A stretch of DNA of 64,000 nt from Halopenitus malekzadehii (GTDB taxonomy: Archaea; Halobacteriota; Halobacteria; Halobacteriales; Haloferacaceae), in NCBI RefSeq assembly GCF_900108505.1, contig NZ_FNWU01000001.1, forward strand, positions 822,725-886,724. Reading direction: 5' to 3'. Both the position numbers and the translations under genes were made by a program. This document shows, one piece after another, positions 17,457-26,841 of this stretch. The notes beneath the pieces are model-generated. The model saw only the letters and a program-made list of their open reading frames with translations, was not told where the DNA came from and searched no databases. Position 1 is the first letter of the stretch. Each line of letters opens with the position of its first letter.

Positions 17457-17631
17457 TCCGTGATGAGGATGCGGGATCGGGATCGTCAGCCGTCGCCGCT
17501 CGGCCGCCGGTTTCGAACCCGATCGTCGCCGTTCGGTCCGTCAATGTCGAACCCGATCGTTTGGCCTTGTTGAAACCCACAGCAATTGATAGTTCCACAC
17601 CACCAATCGTTCAGTACAGGAGGTGGTCGCA

Positions 17632-17844
17632 TCAGTCCGTGTTATTCGGGTCAAAAGCGTAGTAGACGACAGCCATTGTTATTCCCATTACTACCGGTCC
17701 AAAACTGCCATCATCAGACAGTAGGAGCCCCACAACAAATACGCCCACGGCAGAGACGAATCCAACGAGAAGAGCGTAGGAAACACGAGAGAGGTCACGA
17801 ACTCGATCATCAAGCTGCTCGTACAGACCTCGTAGAGGGTCCAT
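17632..17844 (-). CDS. Small membrane protein (70 aa)
   Basis: A 70-residue protein with a charged N-terminus (MDPLRGLYEQLDDRVRDLSR) and two hydrophobic segments, YALLVGFVSAVGVFVVGLLL and VVMGITMAVVYYAF. Its size and two-helix layout resemble small haloarchaeal membrane proteins of unknown role. It stands alone between the DtxR-type regulator and the histidine kinase. Confidence 0.65.
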   Translation of the reverse strand: MDPLRGLYEQLDDRVRDLSRVSYALLVGFVSAVGVFVVGLLLSDDGSFGPVVMGITMAVVYYAFDPNNTD

Positions 17845-17976
17845 ACGAACGATTATCGAAGACGGACGAATGTGTGTTTCCTTTAGAACATCTGCGTGTC
17901 ATAGAACGATTAGCATACGTGTGTTGCTCCCCCGAGAATCGCCCAGTACAGGCGAACGCTGTATCACATCTGGCTG

Positions 17977-19533
17977 TCATCTACTCCCTGATGGTGTCGG
18001 CAGATGAACCTCGATTGTTGTCCCTCGATCGAATTCTGTGACTTCGATTGTCCCATCTAACGTCGTGATGATCCAATAACACAGCCACAGTCCAAGCCCC
18101 TGTCCGTGGACGAGTGGTGTCTCTTCGCCTGTCTCTAAGACACCCCGTTCTGCATTCGGAAGTCCCGGTCCGTCATCGCGTATTTGACAGATCACCTGTA
18201 GATCGGACACATATACATCAATTTCGATAAATGCAGGACTCCCCCCATGCTTCGCGGCGTTGTCCACAAGTTCAAATAACGCCACTTCGACGCGTGGAAG
18301 CGTCTCCGCGATCGCTTTGTCCGGCGCGTCAACAGTTATTGAGACATCCGAATACCGTGTTTCACACTCAGTGACGATACGATCGACCAGCGGTATGATG
18401 TCCGTCGGTTCCAACTCGGGCGAAATATCGCGGTTTTCTTCTATTTGCTGTGCGGATTCTGTCAGGTCAAGCAACCGCGTCGCAGCTGCCCTGATAACTG
18501 TCGCTTTGGTAGCCTGCTCTCCGTCCATGTCTTCGGCAAGCATATCGGCCCAACCTCGGATCACAGTCATCTCGTTTCGTACGTTGTGCCGGAGCACTCG
18601 GTTGATCACGCTGATGAGTCCTTCGCGCTGACGACGTTCCGTTGCATCACGGATCAGTAGCTGTATCCCGACGATGTCGTCCTCTGAGCGTTCCGACTCG
18701 GGTACGCCCCCGTCGTAGACTGGGACACCGCGAATATCCGTGTAGACGATGTCACCCGATTTCGTTTGTAGTGGCAGATCTCGAGCTTCGGCCGGCTCCC
18801 CGCTCAGTATCTGTGAGCGACTTTTCAACGCCCGCTCGCTGGTCTGTGCGTCCGGATGGGTGATCGTTATCGGTTGACCGATCAGTTCCGCCGGCGAATA
18901 GCCCAACAGGTCCCGGACGCTTTCAGAGGCATACGTGAACATTCCGTCGGTATCGAAGCGAAAGACGGAATCAAAATTGGCGTCGATGACGGCTCGGTAT
19001 ATCTCTCGCTGTTCGTTCAACCGTTCTTCGCGCTGTGTGAGTTCTCGTTCGTATCGTCGTCGTTCGATGGCTTGCCCACCGAGTCGCGCGACCAGTTCGA
19101 CGAAGAACCGTTCTGCGTCAACGAAGGGATCGTCGCGTGGCTCCGTATCGGCAAAGCACGCCGTCCCATACACCTCACCATCGACGATGACTTTTGCGCC
19201 GATGTACGCGCCTAAATCAAACGTCTCAATAGCGGTGTCGGAGATCTCTGGGGACGCATAAGCGTCTTCGATGGCGAGTTGGCTATCGATTTCAATGGTT
19301 CGACGACAGTACGCTTCGTTGAGCGGACAGCTCTCGCCGGGCTGGATCAACGGGTGATCTCCAGTCGCGTGAAGGATTTTCTGCGTACCGTCAATAATAC
19401 GCGTAAAAAAGCCCACAGAGAGGTCGAGAAATTCAGTACCCGTAGAGAGTGCCTGCGTAATTTGAGTCTCAAATTCGGTGTTCGGATCGGCAAATATCTC
19501 GTAGATTTGGTCTCGATACGCAACGGACTCCAT
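17977..19533 (-). CDS. GAF-PAS sensor histidine kinase
   Basis: A 518-residue soluble sensor kinase. An N-terminal GAF domain (about residues 25-165, with LGAYIGAKVIVDGEVYGTAC) is followed by a short coiled linker, a PAS domain (about 195-315, FDSVFRFDTDGMFTYASESV) and a haloarchaeal HisKA core with the H-box NRVLRHNVRNEMTVI. The ATPase domain has the N-box FELVDNAAKHGG and G-boxes DDGPGLP and GLGLWLCYWI. There are no membrane helices, so it senses an internal cue. No response regulator lies beside it. G+C is somewhat lower than in the neighbouring ppc gene. Confidence 0.85.
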   Translation of the reverse strand: MESVAYRDQIYEIFADPNTEFETQITQALSTGTEFLDLSVGFFTRIIDGTQKILHATGDHPLIQPGESCPLNEAYCRRTIEIDSQLAIEDAYASPEISDTAIETFDLGAYIGAKVIVDGEVYGTACFADTEPRDDPFVDAERFFVELVARLGGQAIERRRYERELTQREERLNEQREIYRAVIDANFDSVFRFDTDGMFTYASESVRDLLGYSPAELIGQPITITHPDAQTSERALKSRSQILSGEPAEARDLPLQTKSGDIVYTDIRGVPVYDGGVPESERSEDDIVGIQLLIRDATERRQREGLISVINRVLRHNVRNEMTVIRGWADMLAEDMDGEQATKATVIRAAATRLLDLTESAQQIEENRDISPELEPTDIIPLVDRIVTECETRYSDVSITVDAPDKAIAETLPRVEVALFELVDNAAKHGGSPAFIEIDVYVSDLQVICQIRDDGPGLPNAERGVLETGEETPLVHGQGLGLWLCYWIITTLDGTIEVTEFDRGTTIEVHLPTPSGSR

Positions 19534-19580
19534 ATCGGAACGTCCTCAGTCAACTCGTATGAAAGTTGTGTGGCCCATTG

Positions 19581-19750
19581 ACCTCCTCCTCCGCGTAAAC
19601 GCGGAGGAATCCCACCACGGGATTTCAGGCCGAGCGAAGCGGCCTGTTGGTTTCAAGACGCATACGTTCCATGCGTCACTTGCTGGTTTTCAGCATCGTC
19701 CCCAGAAATCTTTGATTTCTGGTGTGCGAACGAATCTCGAAGCGATTCGT
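19581..19750 (-). ncRNA. Possible omega-RNA / right-end hairpin array
   Basis: Successive inverted repeats, given as plus-strand arm positions: 19587-19595/19600-19608 (9 bp), 19608-19613/19619-19624, 19628-19632/19640-19644, 19657-19663/19671-19677 (7 bp), 19681-19685/19691-19695, 19702-19710/19714-19722 (9 bp, loop TTT) and 19730-19736/19744-19750 (7 bp). They overlap the end of the tnpB remnant, as guide RNAs of TnpB systems do. Whether it is still transcribed is unknown. Confidence 0.45.
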
Positions 19751-19883
19751 TAACGGCTTGGCTGTCTTGTGGCCCGGTCAAAGAGGCCCCATCCGTAGCC
19801 GAGTCATCGTCACCGGTCTTTTGCCGGGAAGTCCGGTCGCTTCGGCGGTGAGTCTCTCCACTACGGTAGCGGTCTGCAATGTT
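19653..19883 (-). pseudogene. tnpB: tnpB C-terminal remnant
   Basis: An uninterrupted minus-strand frame of 76 codons without a start begins NIADRYRSGETHRRSD and ends QQVTHGTYAS, with its stop at 19653-19655. NIADRY matches the residues just after the last zinc-ribbon Cys pair of TnpB proteins (usually AxNIAxRY), and the acidic low-complexity tail is typical of haloarchaeal TnpB. A TGA lies just upstream in frame, so no functional protein can be made. TnpB is the RNA-guided nuclease of these elements. Confidence 0.6.
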
Positions 19884-20261
19884 TATTCATATTATTAAAT
19901 ATAAGTTATTATTATATTTTCCATCTTCCGCTCGATGGTTATTAGTATTACTTTAGTATTTTATATACTAGAATGTCAATTTATCCAAAATATTTGGAAT
20001 ATAGGGGTCATTTAATCAATAATTCACGCAATAGAGTGTGGGGCATACAGTAAATATAGTATAAATGATAGTATACAACCAAATACATAAATATTTACTG
20101 ACATACTCCTGCGGGTCGTCCCCGTCGGCGTCGACGACCACGAGATGGGCCGAGCGCTGCCTCCATCACGGCCACGATCCGGGGCGCTCGCGCTCGTCTC
20201 GTCACCACGACCAACGATACTGAACGTCGCGACCAATGATGCCGAACTCCCGAGTACGGCC
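19884..20261. other. AT-rich intergenic spacer
   Basis: Bases of about 19884-20105 are about three quarters A+T, in sharp contrast to the flanks, and contain the near-palindrome CCAAAATATTTGG at 19985-19997. Bases 20106-20261 return to high G+C but hold no convincing gene; the tail of ppc begins at 20262. No origin-type repeats were recognised. Confidence 0.6.
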
Positions 20262-22952
20262 TCACCCCGTGTTCTTCATCCCGGCGGCGATTCCCTTAAC
20301 GGTCAACCGGAGCGTGCGCTCCTCGATGTCGGTCCGATCGTCCTGGTCAAGGAGATGGACCTGCAGGACGTGCAGCGGATCGACGTAGGGGTTTCGGAGC
20401 TCGAGGCTTTCGCCGAGCCACTCACGGGTGTAGAGGGTCTCACGCCGGCCGATCTCGGTGATCAGTTCGGTCGCTCGATCGTACTCGGTGGTGAGACGCG
20501 GGAGGAACCGATCGCGGAGATCCGCGTCGGCCATCTCCGCGTATCGGGTGGCGATCTCGGGATCGGTCCGGGCCAGCGCGAGGGCGGCGTTATCGAGCGT
20601 CGTCCGGAAGAACGGCCACTCGTCGTACATCTCCTGGAGCGTCTCGACGGACCCGCCGTCCTCGAGGTACGCATCGATCCCGGTCGCGAGCGCGTACCAC
20701 CCCGGCAGGATACACCGCGATTGGGTCCACGAAAACACCCACGGGATCGCCCGGAGGTCCTCGACGGTGCGCTCGCCGCTTCTGGAGGCCGGCCGTGACC
20801 CCAGATCGAGGTCCTCGATCACCGTGATCGGCGTCGCCTGCTCGAAGTAGCGGACGAATCCCTCACTCTCGAGCAGGTCGCGGTACTCCGCTCTGGCGGC
20901 GTCGGCCATCGTCTCCATCGCGTCGATCCACTCCTCGCGAACCGGCTCGGTGGGCCGTTCGATCGCCTGTTTGCGTGCCCGAAGCTGTGCGTTCAGCATC
21001 TGTTCGATGTTGCGCTCGGCGATCCGGGGGTTGGCGTACTTTTCGGCGATCGCCTCCCCCTGCTCGGTGAACTTGACCTGTCCCGTCACGGTCGCGTTCG
21101 GCAGGGCCAAAAGCGCCTCGTTCATCGGTCCGCCGCCGCGGGAGATCGACCCGCCCCGGCCGTGAAAGAGCCGCATCGTCACGTCGTGGTCGGCACAGAT
21201 GTCTCCGAGTCGGCGCTGATTGCGGTACAGCGACCAGTTCGCGGCCAAAAACCCGTTCTCCTTGTTCGAATCCGAGTACCCCAACATAATCTCCTGGGTC
21301 CGCCCGCGGGCGTCGAGCGCCTGCGCGTAGGCCTCGTTCTCGAACAGCGTGCCCATAATGCGACGGGCACCAGAGAGGGCGGATTCGGTCTCAAGCAGCG
21401 GCACGACGTCGAGGCCCGAGTGGTCCGGCAGCGAGATGACGCCGGCTTGGTCGGCCAGGAAGAGCACCTCGAGCACGTGGCTCGGTTCCTCGGTCATCGA
21501 GATGCAGTACGTGTCGATCGCCTGGGTGCCGTACTCGTCCTGCCAGTCGGCGAGCCTGTCGAAGCGCGTGAACACCCGGGCTGCCGCCGCCGAGAGGGAC
21601 TCGGTCCGGCCGAGATCGAGAACGGGATCGTCCTGGAGGATGGCGTCCGTCAGGAACTCGACGCGTTCCGTCTCCGAGCGATCGCGATAGTCGATCCCGT
21701 TTGACTCCAGCGCTTCCGCGATCGCGTCGGTGTGTTTCCGTCGATGATCCCGCAGATCCAGACTCGCCAGCGAGAACCCGAACGTCTCGATCCGCCGACG
21801 AAGCGGCTCGATGTGCGTCTCCACGATGCTGTCGGCACCGGCGGTTCGGAGACTCTCCGCGATGGTCTCCACGTCGGCCAGGAACTCCTCGGCGTCCGCG
21901 TAGCCCCCCGGTCGAACGTCGTCGACGCGGCGGAGCCGCTCGTGCATCAGCTTCAGCTTCTGCCGGTAGGGTTCATTGGGGTAGCGCTCGGCGGCGGTCC
22001 GGGCGCTGTCCGGGAGCCGGTCGCGATCCGCCTCGAGCGACGAACGGAACGTCTCACCCACGTCTATCCGGCTCCCGTCCTGGCTCAACACGCCCGCGAG
22101 ACGTTCGAGCTGCTCCCGGTACCGGTCGAGGACCACCGACCGCTGTCGCCGTAAGGTGGCGTCGGTCACGGATGGGGTCACGTACGGGTTCCCATCGCGG
22201 TCGCTTCCCGCCCACGATCGGAACTCGAAGAGTTTCGGCACGTCGATCTCCTCGGGGAACTCGGCCTCGATGGCGTCGTCAAGCGCGTCGTAGACGTCGC
22301 CGACGACGTCGAAGAGCGTGTTCTCGAGGTACCACTGGACGTTGCGCGCCTCGTCTTCGGGCTCCGGCTGTCGGTTGCGGACCTGCGGCGTCTGCCAGAG
22401 GCTCGTCACCTCGGCCTCGATCTCCCGCCAGACCCGGTCCCGCTCGTCGTCGGTGAGGGTTCGTTCGTCGAGGGTTTCCAGGGCGGTCGCGATCGTTCGA
22501 AGCTTCGACTTCACGGTCTTGCGACGTGCCTCCGTCGGGTGGGCCGTGAAGGTCGGCTCGATGAGGACGTCGTCGAGGATATCGCGGCCGAGCTCCTCGT
22601 CGGCCGCTGCCAGTTCGGCGACCGCGGCTTCGATGCCGTCCTCGACGGGACCCTCCTGTGCGGCCGTTCGGACGGTTCGGATCCGTTCGCGCTCCTCCGC
22701 GAGGTTGATCAGCTCGAAGTACGTCGTGAACGCGCGTGCGACGACGCGCTGATCGTCCGTCGAGAGCCCGGTGAGGTCGTCGACGAGCGGGGTACGCGAC
22801 TCCAGATCGCCGTTGCGGTAGTCGATCGCCGCGCGGCGACACGACTCGACCGTGTCGAACGTCTCGGCGGACGTCTGATCCTCGAGGATGTCCCCCAACA
22901 GCGTGCCGAGTTCACGAACGTCTCGGCTAACGCTCCTGTTATGGAGTCCCAT
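20262..22952 (-). CDS. ppc: Phosphoenolpyruvate carboxylase
   Basis: An 896-residue bacterial-type PEP carboxylase, which makes oxaloacetate from PEP and bicarbonate to refill the citric acid cycle. The catalytic His segment FTAHPTEARRKTVKSKL, the loop FHGRGGSISRGGGPMNEA, the segment LGYSDSNKENG and the invariant C-terminal end MKNTG are all present. Length is normal for the family. The ATG at 22952 is about 28 nt after a TATA element, indicating a leaderless message. It is divergent from the aldo/keto reductase gene. Confidence 0.95.
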   Translation of the reverse strand: MGLHNRSVSRDVRELGTLLGDILEDQTSAETFDTVESCRRAAIDYRNGDLESRTPLVDDLTGLSTDDQRVVARAFTTYFELINLAEERERIRTVRTAAQEGPVEDGIEAAVAELAAADEELGRDILDDVLIEPTFTAHPTEARRKTVKSKLRTIATALETLDERTLTDDERDRVWREIEAEVTSLWQTPQVRNRQPEPEDEARNVQWYLENTLFDVVGDVYDALDDAIEAEFPEEIDVPKLFEFRSWAGSDRDGNPYVTPSVTDATLRRQRSVVLDRYREQLERLAGVLSQDGSRIDVGETFRSSLEADRDRLPDSARTAAERYPNEPYRQKLKLMHERLRRVDDVRPGGYADAEEFLADVETIAESLRTAGADSIVETHIEPLRRRIETFGFSLASLDLRDHRRKHTDAIAEALESNGIDYRDRSETERVEFLTDAILQDDPVLDLGRTESLSAAAARVFTRFDRLADWQDEYGTQAIDTYCISMTEEPSHVLEVLFLADQAGVISLPDHSGLDVVPLLETESALSGARRIMGTLFENEAYAQALDARGRTQEIMLGYSDSNKENGFLAANWSLYRNQRRLGDICADHDVTMRLFHGRGGSISRGGGPMNEALLALPNATVTGQVKFTEQGEAIAEKYANPRIAERNIEQMLNAQLRARKQAIERPTEPVREEWIDAMETMADAARAEYRDLLESEGFVRYFEQATPITVIEDLDLGSRPASRSGERTVEDLRAIPWVFSWTQSRCILPGWYALATGIDAYLEDGGSVETLQEMYDEWPFFRTTLDNAALALARTDPEIATRYAEMADADLRDRFLPRLTTEYDRATELITEIGRRETLYTREWLGESLELRNPYVDPLHVLQVHLLDQDDRTDIEERTLRLTVKGIAAGMKNTG

Positions 22953-22976
22953 ATCATAGATGATCCCGAGTATACG

Positions 22977-22984
22977 TTATAAAT
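22977..22984 (-). promoter_or_regulatory. TATA box of ppc
   Basis: ATTTATAA on the minus strand, centred about 28 nt before the ppc ATG at 22952. Confidence 0.6.
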
Positions 22985-23207
22985 CCTTTGTCCATCGGGA
23001 CGTCGTGGATCCGCCGACTGCCCAATTCAGTTTGTTTCTCACGAACGATGGGCCGACCTCGGTCACGATCGGGCGGCTCACGCGGTCGAGACACGACATA
23101 GCTTACAAGATTATGTGTGTAACGAGACGTGGACGAGCGTGACGTCCCGTTCGACGGAGAACCGTCCGCCGATCGGCCCACGCCACCGACGTTCGGCGAT
23201 GAATTGT

Positions 23208-23224
23208 GTTTGTATCTCCCAAAC
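23208..23224. promoter_or_regulatory. Palindrome GTTTG-N7-CAAAC, copy 1
   Basis: GTTTGTATCTCCCAAAC lies in the 413-bp spacer between divergent ppc and the aldo/keto reductase gene. It shares the core ATCTCC with the copy at 33364-33380 and the same 5-7-5 geometry with two further copies in the island. It is a candidate operator. The rest of the spacer shows only the two promoters. Confidence 0.5.
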
Positions 23225-23333
23225 TGTTGGCAGCGGTGGTCTCGTGCCCCGGAACGCGTCGATCGAACCACGGCAGCCGAACACGGCAGCGATCGTCGTC
23301 CCTCCCGCTGGCCGGCGGGGCGAGAGACGGGAA

Positions 23334-23342
23334 GGTATAAGG
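23334..23342 (+). promoter_or_regulatory. TATA box of the first aldo/keto reductase gene
   Basis: GGTATAAGG centred about 28 nt before ATG 23366. It decides that start over in-frame upstream candidates and predicts a leaderless transcript. Confidence 0.6.
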
Positions 23343-23365
23343 ATGACTCGACCGTCCCGTCACGT

Positions 23366-24172
23366 ATGCTGGATGAAGACGCATACGGACTCGGATTCGG
23401 GACGTACAGCCTCACGGACGAGGACGGGATCGACGCGCTCGTGACGGCGATCGAGGCGGGCTATCGGCACCTCGATACGGCCCGCCTCTACGGGAACGAG
23501 GAGGAGGTCGGCGAAGCCATCGATCGGGCCGACGTCGATCGGGACGAACTGTTCGTCGCCACCAAGATCGCCCACTTCGAGGAGCCGGAGCCGACGCCGA
23601 CGTACGTTCGTGAGGGGGTTGCCGAGAGCTGTGACCGGTTGGGGATCGATACGATCGACCTCCTGTATCACCACTGGCCCGGCGGCTCGGAGGACATCGA
23701 GGCCGTCCTGCCGGTCCTCGACGATCTCCGGGCGTCGGGGCCCGTCGAGCGCCTCGGCGTCAGCAACTACACGCCCGCCGACCTGGAGCTCGCCGACGAC
23801 CTTCTCGACGCCCCGCCGTACGCGGTTCAAGCCGAGATGCACCCGTTCTTGCCACAGGAGGAGCTTCGTGGTGCCGTTCGGGACCGCGACGCGTACTTCG
23901 TGGCCTACTCGCCGATCGCCCAGGGCGAGGTGTTCGACTCGCCCGTGATCGCCGAGATCGCGGAGAAGCACGGCGTGAACGAGGCGATCGTGACGCTGGC
24001 CTGGCATCGCTCGAAGGACGTCGTCCCGATTCCACGTTCGAAGACGCCCGCCCACATCCGGAGCAACCGCGACGCACTCACGCTCGAACTCGACGCGGAA
24101 GACGTCGAGCGGATCGACGCCATCGATCGACGACTCCGCTGTGAGGACCCCGACTGGATGGAGTGGTCGTAA
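23366..24172 (+). CDS. Aldo/keto reductase
   Basis: A 268-residue NADPH-type aldo/keto reductase. It shows the family signature GYRHLDTARLYGNEEEVGEA, the catalytic tetrad Asp-Tyr-Lys-His (D and Y in HLDTARLYG, Lys in ATKIAH, His in YHHWPG), VGVSNY-like LGVSNYTP, and the cofactor-binding IPRSKTPAHI near the C-terminus. It reduces sugar or other aldehydes in the cytoplasm. It opens the carbohydrate island and has the GTTTG-N7-CAAAC palindrome about 110 bp before its TATA box. Confidence 0.88.
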   Translation: MLDEDAYGLGFGTYSLTDEDGIDALVTAIEAGYRHLDTARLYGNEEEVGEAIDRADVDRDELFVATKIAHFEEPEPTPTYVREGVAESCDRLGIDTIDLLYHHWPGGSEDIEAVLPVLDDLRASGPVERLGVSNYTPADLELADDLLDAPPYAVQAEMHPFLPQEELRGAVRDRDAYFVAYSPIAQGEVFDSPVIAEIAEKHGVNEAIVTLAWHRSKDVVPIPRSKTPAHIRSNRDALTLELDAEDVERIDAIDRRLRCEDPDWMEWS

Positions 24173-24357
24173 CGAACGTGGCCGGAACGGCCGTCCCGAC
24201 GCGTCGGATCGGGTCCCGGTACCTATTTGCACATCGGGGCGGATCGGGTCCATATGTGGCTTCCACGCCCATCCGAGGGACTGCTCGGTAACGGCGCCGT
24301 GAACGAGCTGACGGGGGCAGCGACCACGACCCAGGGTCCGCCACGGAGGCGGTCACG

Positions 24358-25467
24358 ATGACGCTGCAGGCCGGTTTCATCGGATACGGTTTCATGGGGA
24401 AGGCCCACGCGAACGCGCTCGCACGCCTGCCGATGTTCTTCCCCGACGTGCCCGCGGTCGAACGGCACATGCTCTGTGGGCGCAACGAGGAACGCGTCAA
24501 GGCGGCCGCGGACCGATTCGGGTTCACACACACCACCGACGACTGGGAAACGCTGGTCGAGTCGGTGGACGTGTTGTACAACCTCGGACCGAACGGCCTC
24601 CACGCCGACCCGTCGATCGCCGCCCTTGAGCGGGACGTCCACGTTCTGTGTGAGAAGCCGCTGGCGTCGACCCTCGAGAACGCGGAGCGAATGGTCGAGG
24701 CCGCACGCGACAGCGACGCGGTCGCCGCCTGCGCGTTCAACTATCGGTACGTGCCGGCGCTCCGTCTCGCGAAGGATCTCATCGATCGGGGCGCGCTCGG
24801 CGACGTCCGACACGTCCGCGGGAGCTACCTCGGCGACTGGCAGGCCGACGCCGACCACCCCTGGACGTGGCGAAACGACGCCGACCTGGCTGGGTACGGA
24901 CAGGTCGCCGACGTCGGATCGCACACGATCGACCTGGTCCGGTGGCTCGTTGGCGGGATCGACGACGTCAGCGGTCGTCTCGCCACACAGGTTGCGGAAC
25001 GACCCGCACCGGACGGTGACGGATCCCGGCCGGTAACGACCGACGACGCCTACGTCGCGACCGTTTCGTTCGAATCTGGCGCGATCGGCGTCCTGGAGGG
25101 GTCAAGCGTCGCCACGGGGCACAAGGCGTCGAACACCATTGAGGTCATCGGGTCCGACGGCGCGATCCGGTTCGACCTCGAGCGACTCAACGAGCTCGAG
25201 GTCCACGATGCCGACGGCCGCGGCTACGAGCGGATCCTCGTCACCGACGAGGACGATCCCTACGGTGACCGGTGGTGGCCGGCCGGCCATACGATCGGCT
25301 GGGAACACACGGTGGTTCACGAGAACTACGAGTTCTGCCGGGCGATCGCCGGCGATGGTGGCGACGTGGTTCCCTTTTCGGAGGCGTTCGAGGTCCTGCG
25401 GATCGTCGATGCGCTCGTGGAGAGCGACGCGCACGGCGAACGCCGCTCACTCCACGTCGACGATTGA
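24358..25467 (+). CDS. Gfo/Idh/MocA-family oxidoreductase
   Basis: A 369-residue NAD(P)-dependent sugar oxidoreductase. The Rossmann segment GFIGYGFMGKAHANAL is at the N-terminus, CEKPLAST carries the family EKP motif near residue 100, and DVGSHTIDLVRWLVGG supplies the conserved Asp/His of the active site. The family oxidises or reduces sugars, inositols and their phosphates. No TATA element is obvious close to the ATG, and it may be read through from the aldo/keto reductase gene 185 bp upstream. The substrate is not deducible. Confidence 0.88.
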   Translation: MTLQAGFIGYGFMGKAHANALARLPMFFPDVPAVERHMLCGRNEERVKAAADRFGFTHTTDDWETLVESVDVLYNLGPNGLHADPSIAALERDVHVLCEKPLASTLENAERMVEAARDSDAVAACAFNYRYVPALRLAKDLIDRGALGDVRHVRGSYLGDWQADADHPWTWRNDADLAGYGQVADVGSHTIDLVRWLVGGIDDVSGRLATQVAERPAPDGDGSRPVTTDDAYVATVSFESGAIGVLEGSSVATGHKASNTIEVIGSDGAIRFDLERLNELEVHDADGRGYERILVTDEDDPYGDRWWPAGHTIGWEHTVVHENYEFCRAIAGDGGDVVPFSEAFEVLRIVDALVESDAHGERRSLHVDD

Positions 25468-25563
25468 TGACGTCTCGGCGGGTGAGAGCGTCTCGGCGTC
25501 TGCAGTCGTGAGCTGACGATCGACTCGTCCTCGACGACCGACTCCGCCCCCGATGACCGACGA

Positions 25564-26718
25564 TCAGACCTCGATCAGCACTTTCCCGTCGACGCGGTCG
25601 GCCGCTTGCCGAACCGCGTCGTCGGCGTCCGCGAGGTCGAACGTCGAGGTGATGATCGATCGGTTATCCAGCCGTCCGGCAGCCATCAGCCGGATCACCC
25701 GCGGGTAGACCTGGTGGCCGGTATGTCCCTCCGAGCCGTAGAGCTGTGCGCCGTTCCCCTGGTACTTCCGCAGGGCGAGATCGGGGTCGGCGCCGGCGTT
25801 GCTGATGTGGACGACGGCGGCGTCCTCCGCCAGCGTGTCCTCGATGACCGGGTAGGTCTGGGTCACGGCGCCGGCGGTCTCAACGTGGACGTCCGCGCCC
25901 TCGCCGTCGGTGATCGAGGTGACCGTCTCGACCGGGTCGCACTCGATCGGGTTATAGACGTGTTCGTAGCCGAGATCCCGGGCGATCTCTCGGCGCTCGG
26001 GCGAGGGTTCGAAGGCGATCACCGCGCCGGCGCCGGCGGCCCGGGAGACGTTCATTCCGGTGAGTCCGATCGGTCCCGCCCCGTGGTAGACGTGGTGGTC
26101 CCCGGGTATGATCCCGTCCGCCCGGACGAACAGGCCGTGATAGGTGATCGTGCTCGGTTCGATCGTCGCCGCGGCTCGCAACGCCTCGTCCTCCGTCTCG
26201 TAGGTCTCCCGTAACGCCGAGACGTCCCAACAGAGCTTCTCGGGGACGGCGACGTACTCGGCGAACGCGCCGGGTATCGTGAACCCGATCTGTTCGAAGT
26301 TCACACAGTGGCCGTGAAAGCCCTGCCGGCAGGTGTTACACCGGCCGCAGTAGTCGGTGACCTCGGCGGTGACCAGATCCCCCGGCTCGAACAGCCGCGC
26401 GTCGTCGCCCGTCTCGACGATCTCGCCGGCGAACTCGTGACCGGTCACGTTCGGAAGCCCGAGATACGCCGAGTAATGAACGTAGCCGTCCTCGTCCGTC
26501 TCGATCATCGAGACGTCGCTGCCGCAGACCCCGGCATACCGAACTCGAACGAGCACCTCGTCGTCGTCGGGCGTCGGTCGCTCCCGGTCGACCACCCGCA
26601 ATTCGGGGTCACGCCACACCTGTGAGGCGTTCATCGCGGTCCGTGACTCGCGCTCGTCGTCCGACACGTCGTAGTCCGGCCGTGGGTCCCACTCGGCGTC
26701 CACTATAAGGGATCGCAT
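25564..26718 (-). CDS. Zinc-dependent alcohol/sugar dehydrogenase
   Basis: A 384-residue medium-chain dehydrogenase. The catalytic zinc site is shown by YAGVCGSDVSMIE and the GHEFAGEI segment; the structural zinc site is the four Cys of DYCGRCNTCRQGFHGHC; the cofactor site is GAGPIGLTG. The layout resembles threonine/sorbitol/glucose dehydrogenases. The start at 26718 (MRSLIVDAEWDP) is about 27 nt after a TATA-like element at 26741-26750, so the longer in-frame extension is rejected. It is probably the oxidation step of a sugar pathway together with the neighbouring ThDP enzyme and dehydratase. Confidence 0.88.
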   Translation of the reverse strand: MRSLIVDAEWDPRPDYDVSDDERESRTAMNASQVWRDPELRVVDRERPTPDDDEVLVRVRYAGVCGSDVSMIETDEDGYVHYSAYLGLPNVTGHEFAGEIVETGDDARLFEPGDLVTAEVTDYCGRCNTCRQGFHGHCVNFEQIGFTIPGAFAEYVAVPEKLCWDVSALRETYETEDEALRAAATIEPSTITYHGLFVRADGIIPGDHHVYHGAGPIGLTGMNVSRAAGAGAVIAFEPSPERREIARDLGYEHVYNPIECDPVETVTSITDGEGADVHVETAGAVTQTYPVIEDTLAEDAAVVHISNAGADPDLALRKYQGNGAQLYGSEGHTGHQVYPRVIRLMAAGRLDNRSIITSTFDLADADDAVRQAADRVDGKVLIEV

Positions 26719-26841
26719 ACCACGGGGTTCATCACAACCAATCATAAGAATACCGAATCCGGATCGCGGTCGATCCCGGGACGGCCGGGCTCCGGCGAGC
26801 GCGTCGCCCACGACGGTCGATCGGCGACCGGCTCGTCGCTC

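Larger units (their letters stand above)
19581..19883 (-). mobile_element. Truncated right end of an IS200/IS605 (IS1341-like) element
   Basis: Read on the minus strand, this segment contains the last 76 codons of a TnpB-type protein followed by a hairpin-rich non-coding tail that ends with a 9-bp hairpin (CCTCCGCG-TTTA-CGCGGAGG core) and GAGGAGGTCAA. This layout is typical of the right end of haloarchaeal IS200/IS605 elements. The 5' part of tnpB, any tnpA and the left end are missing, replaced abruptly by very AT-rich DNA at about 19884. The element is therefore a dead remnant. Confidence 0.65.

Noticed and set aside
19884-20105. AT-rich spacer as a replication origin
   Set aside because: No orc1/cdc6 gene is near and no repeated origin-recognition-box-like sequences with G-runs were seen.
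20145-20798. Open plus-strand frame of about 217 codons overlapping the end of ppc
   Set aside because: Most of it lies antisense to well-conserved PEP carboxylase sequence, and its product looks like reverse-strand noise.
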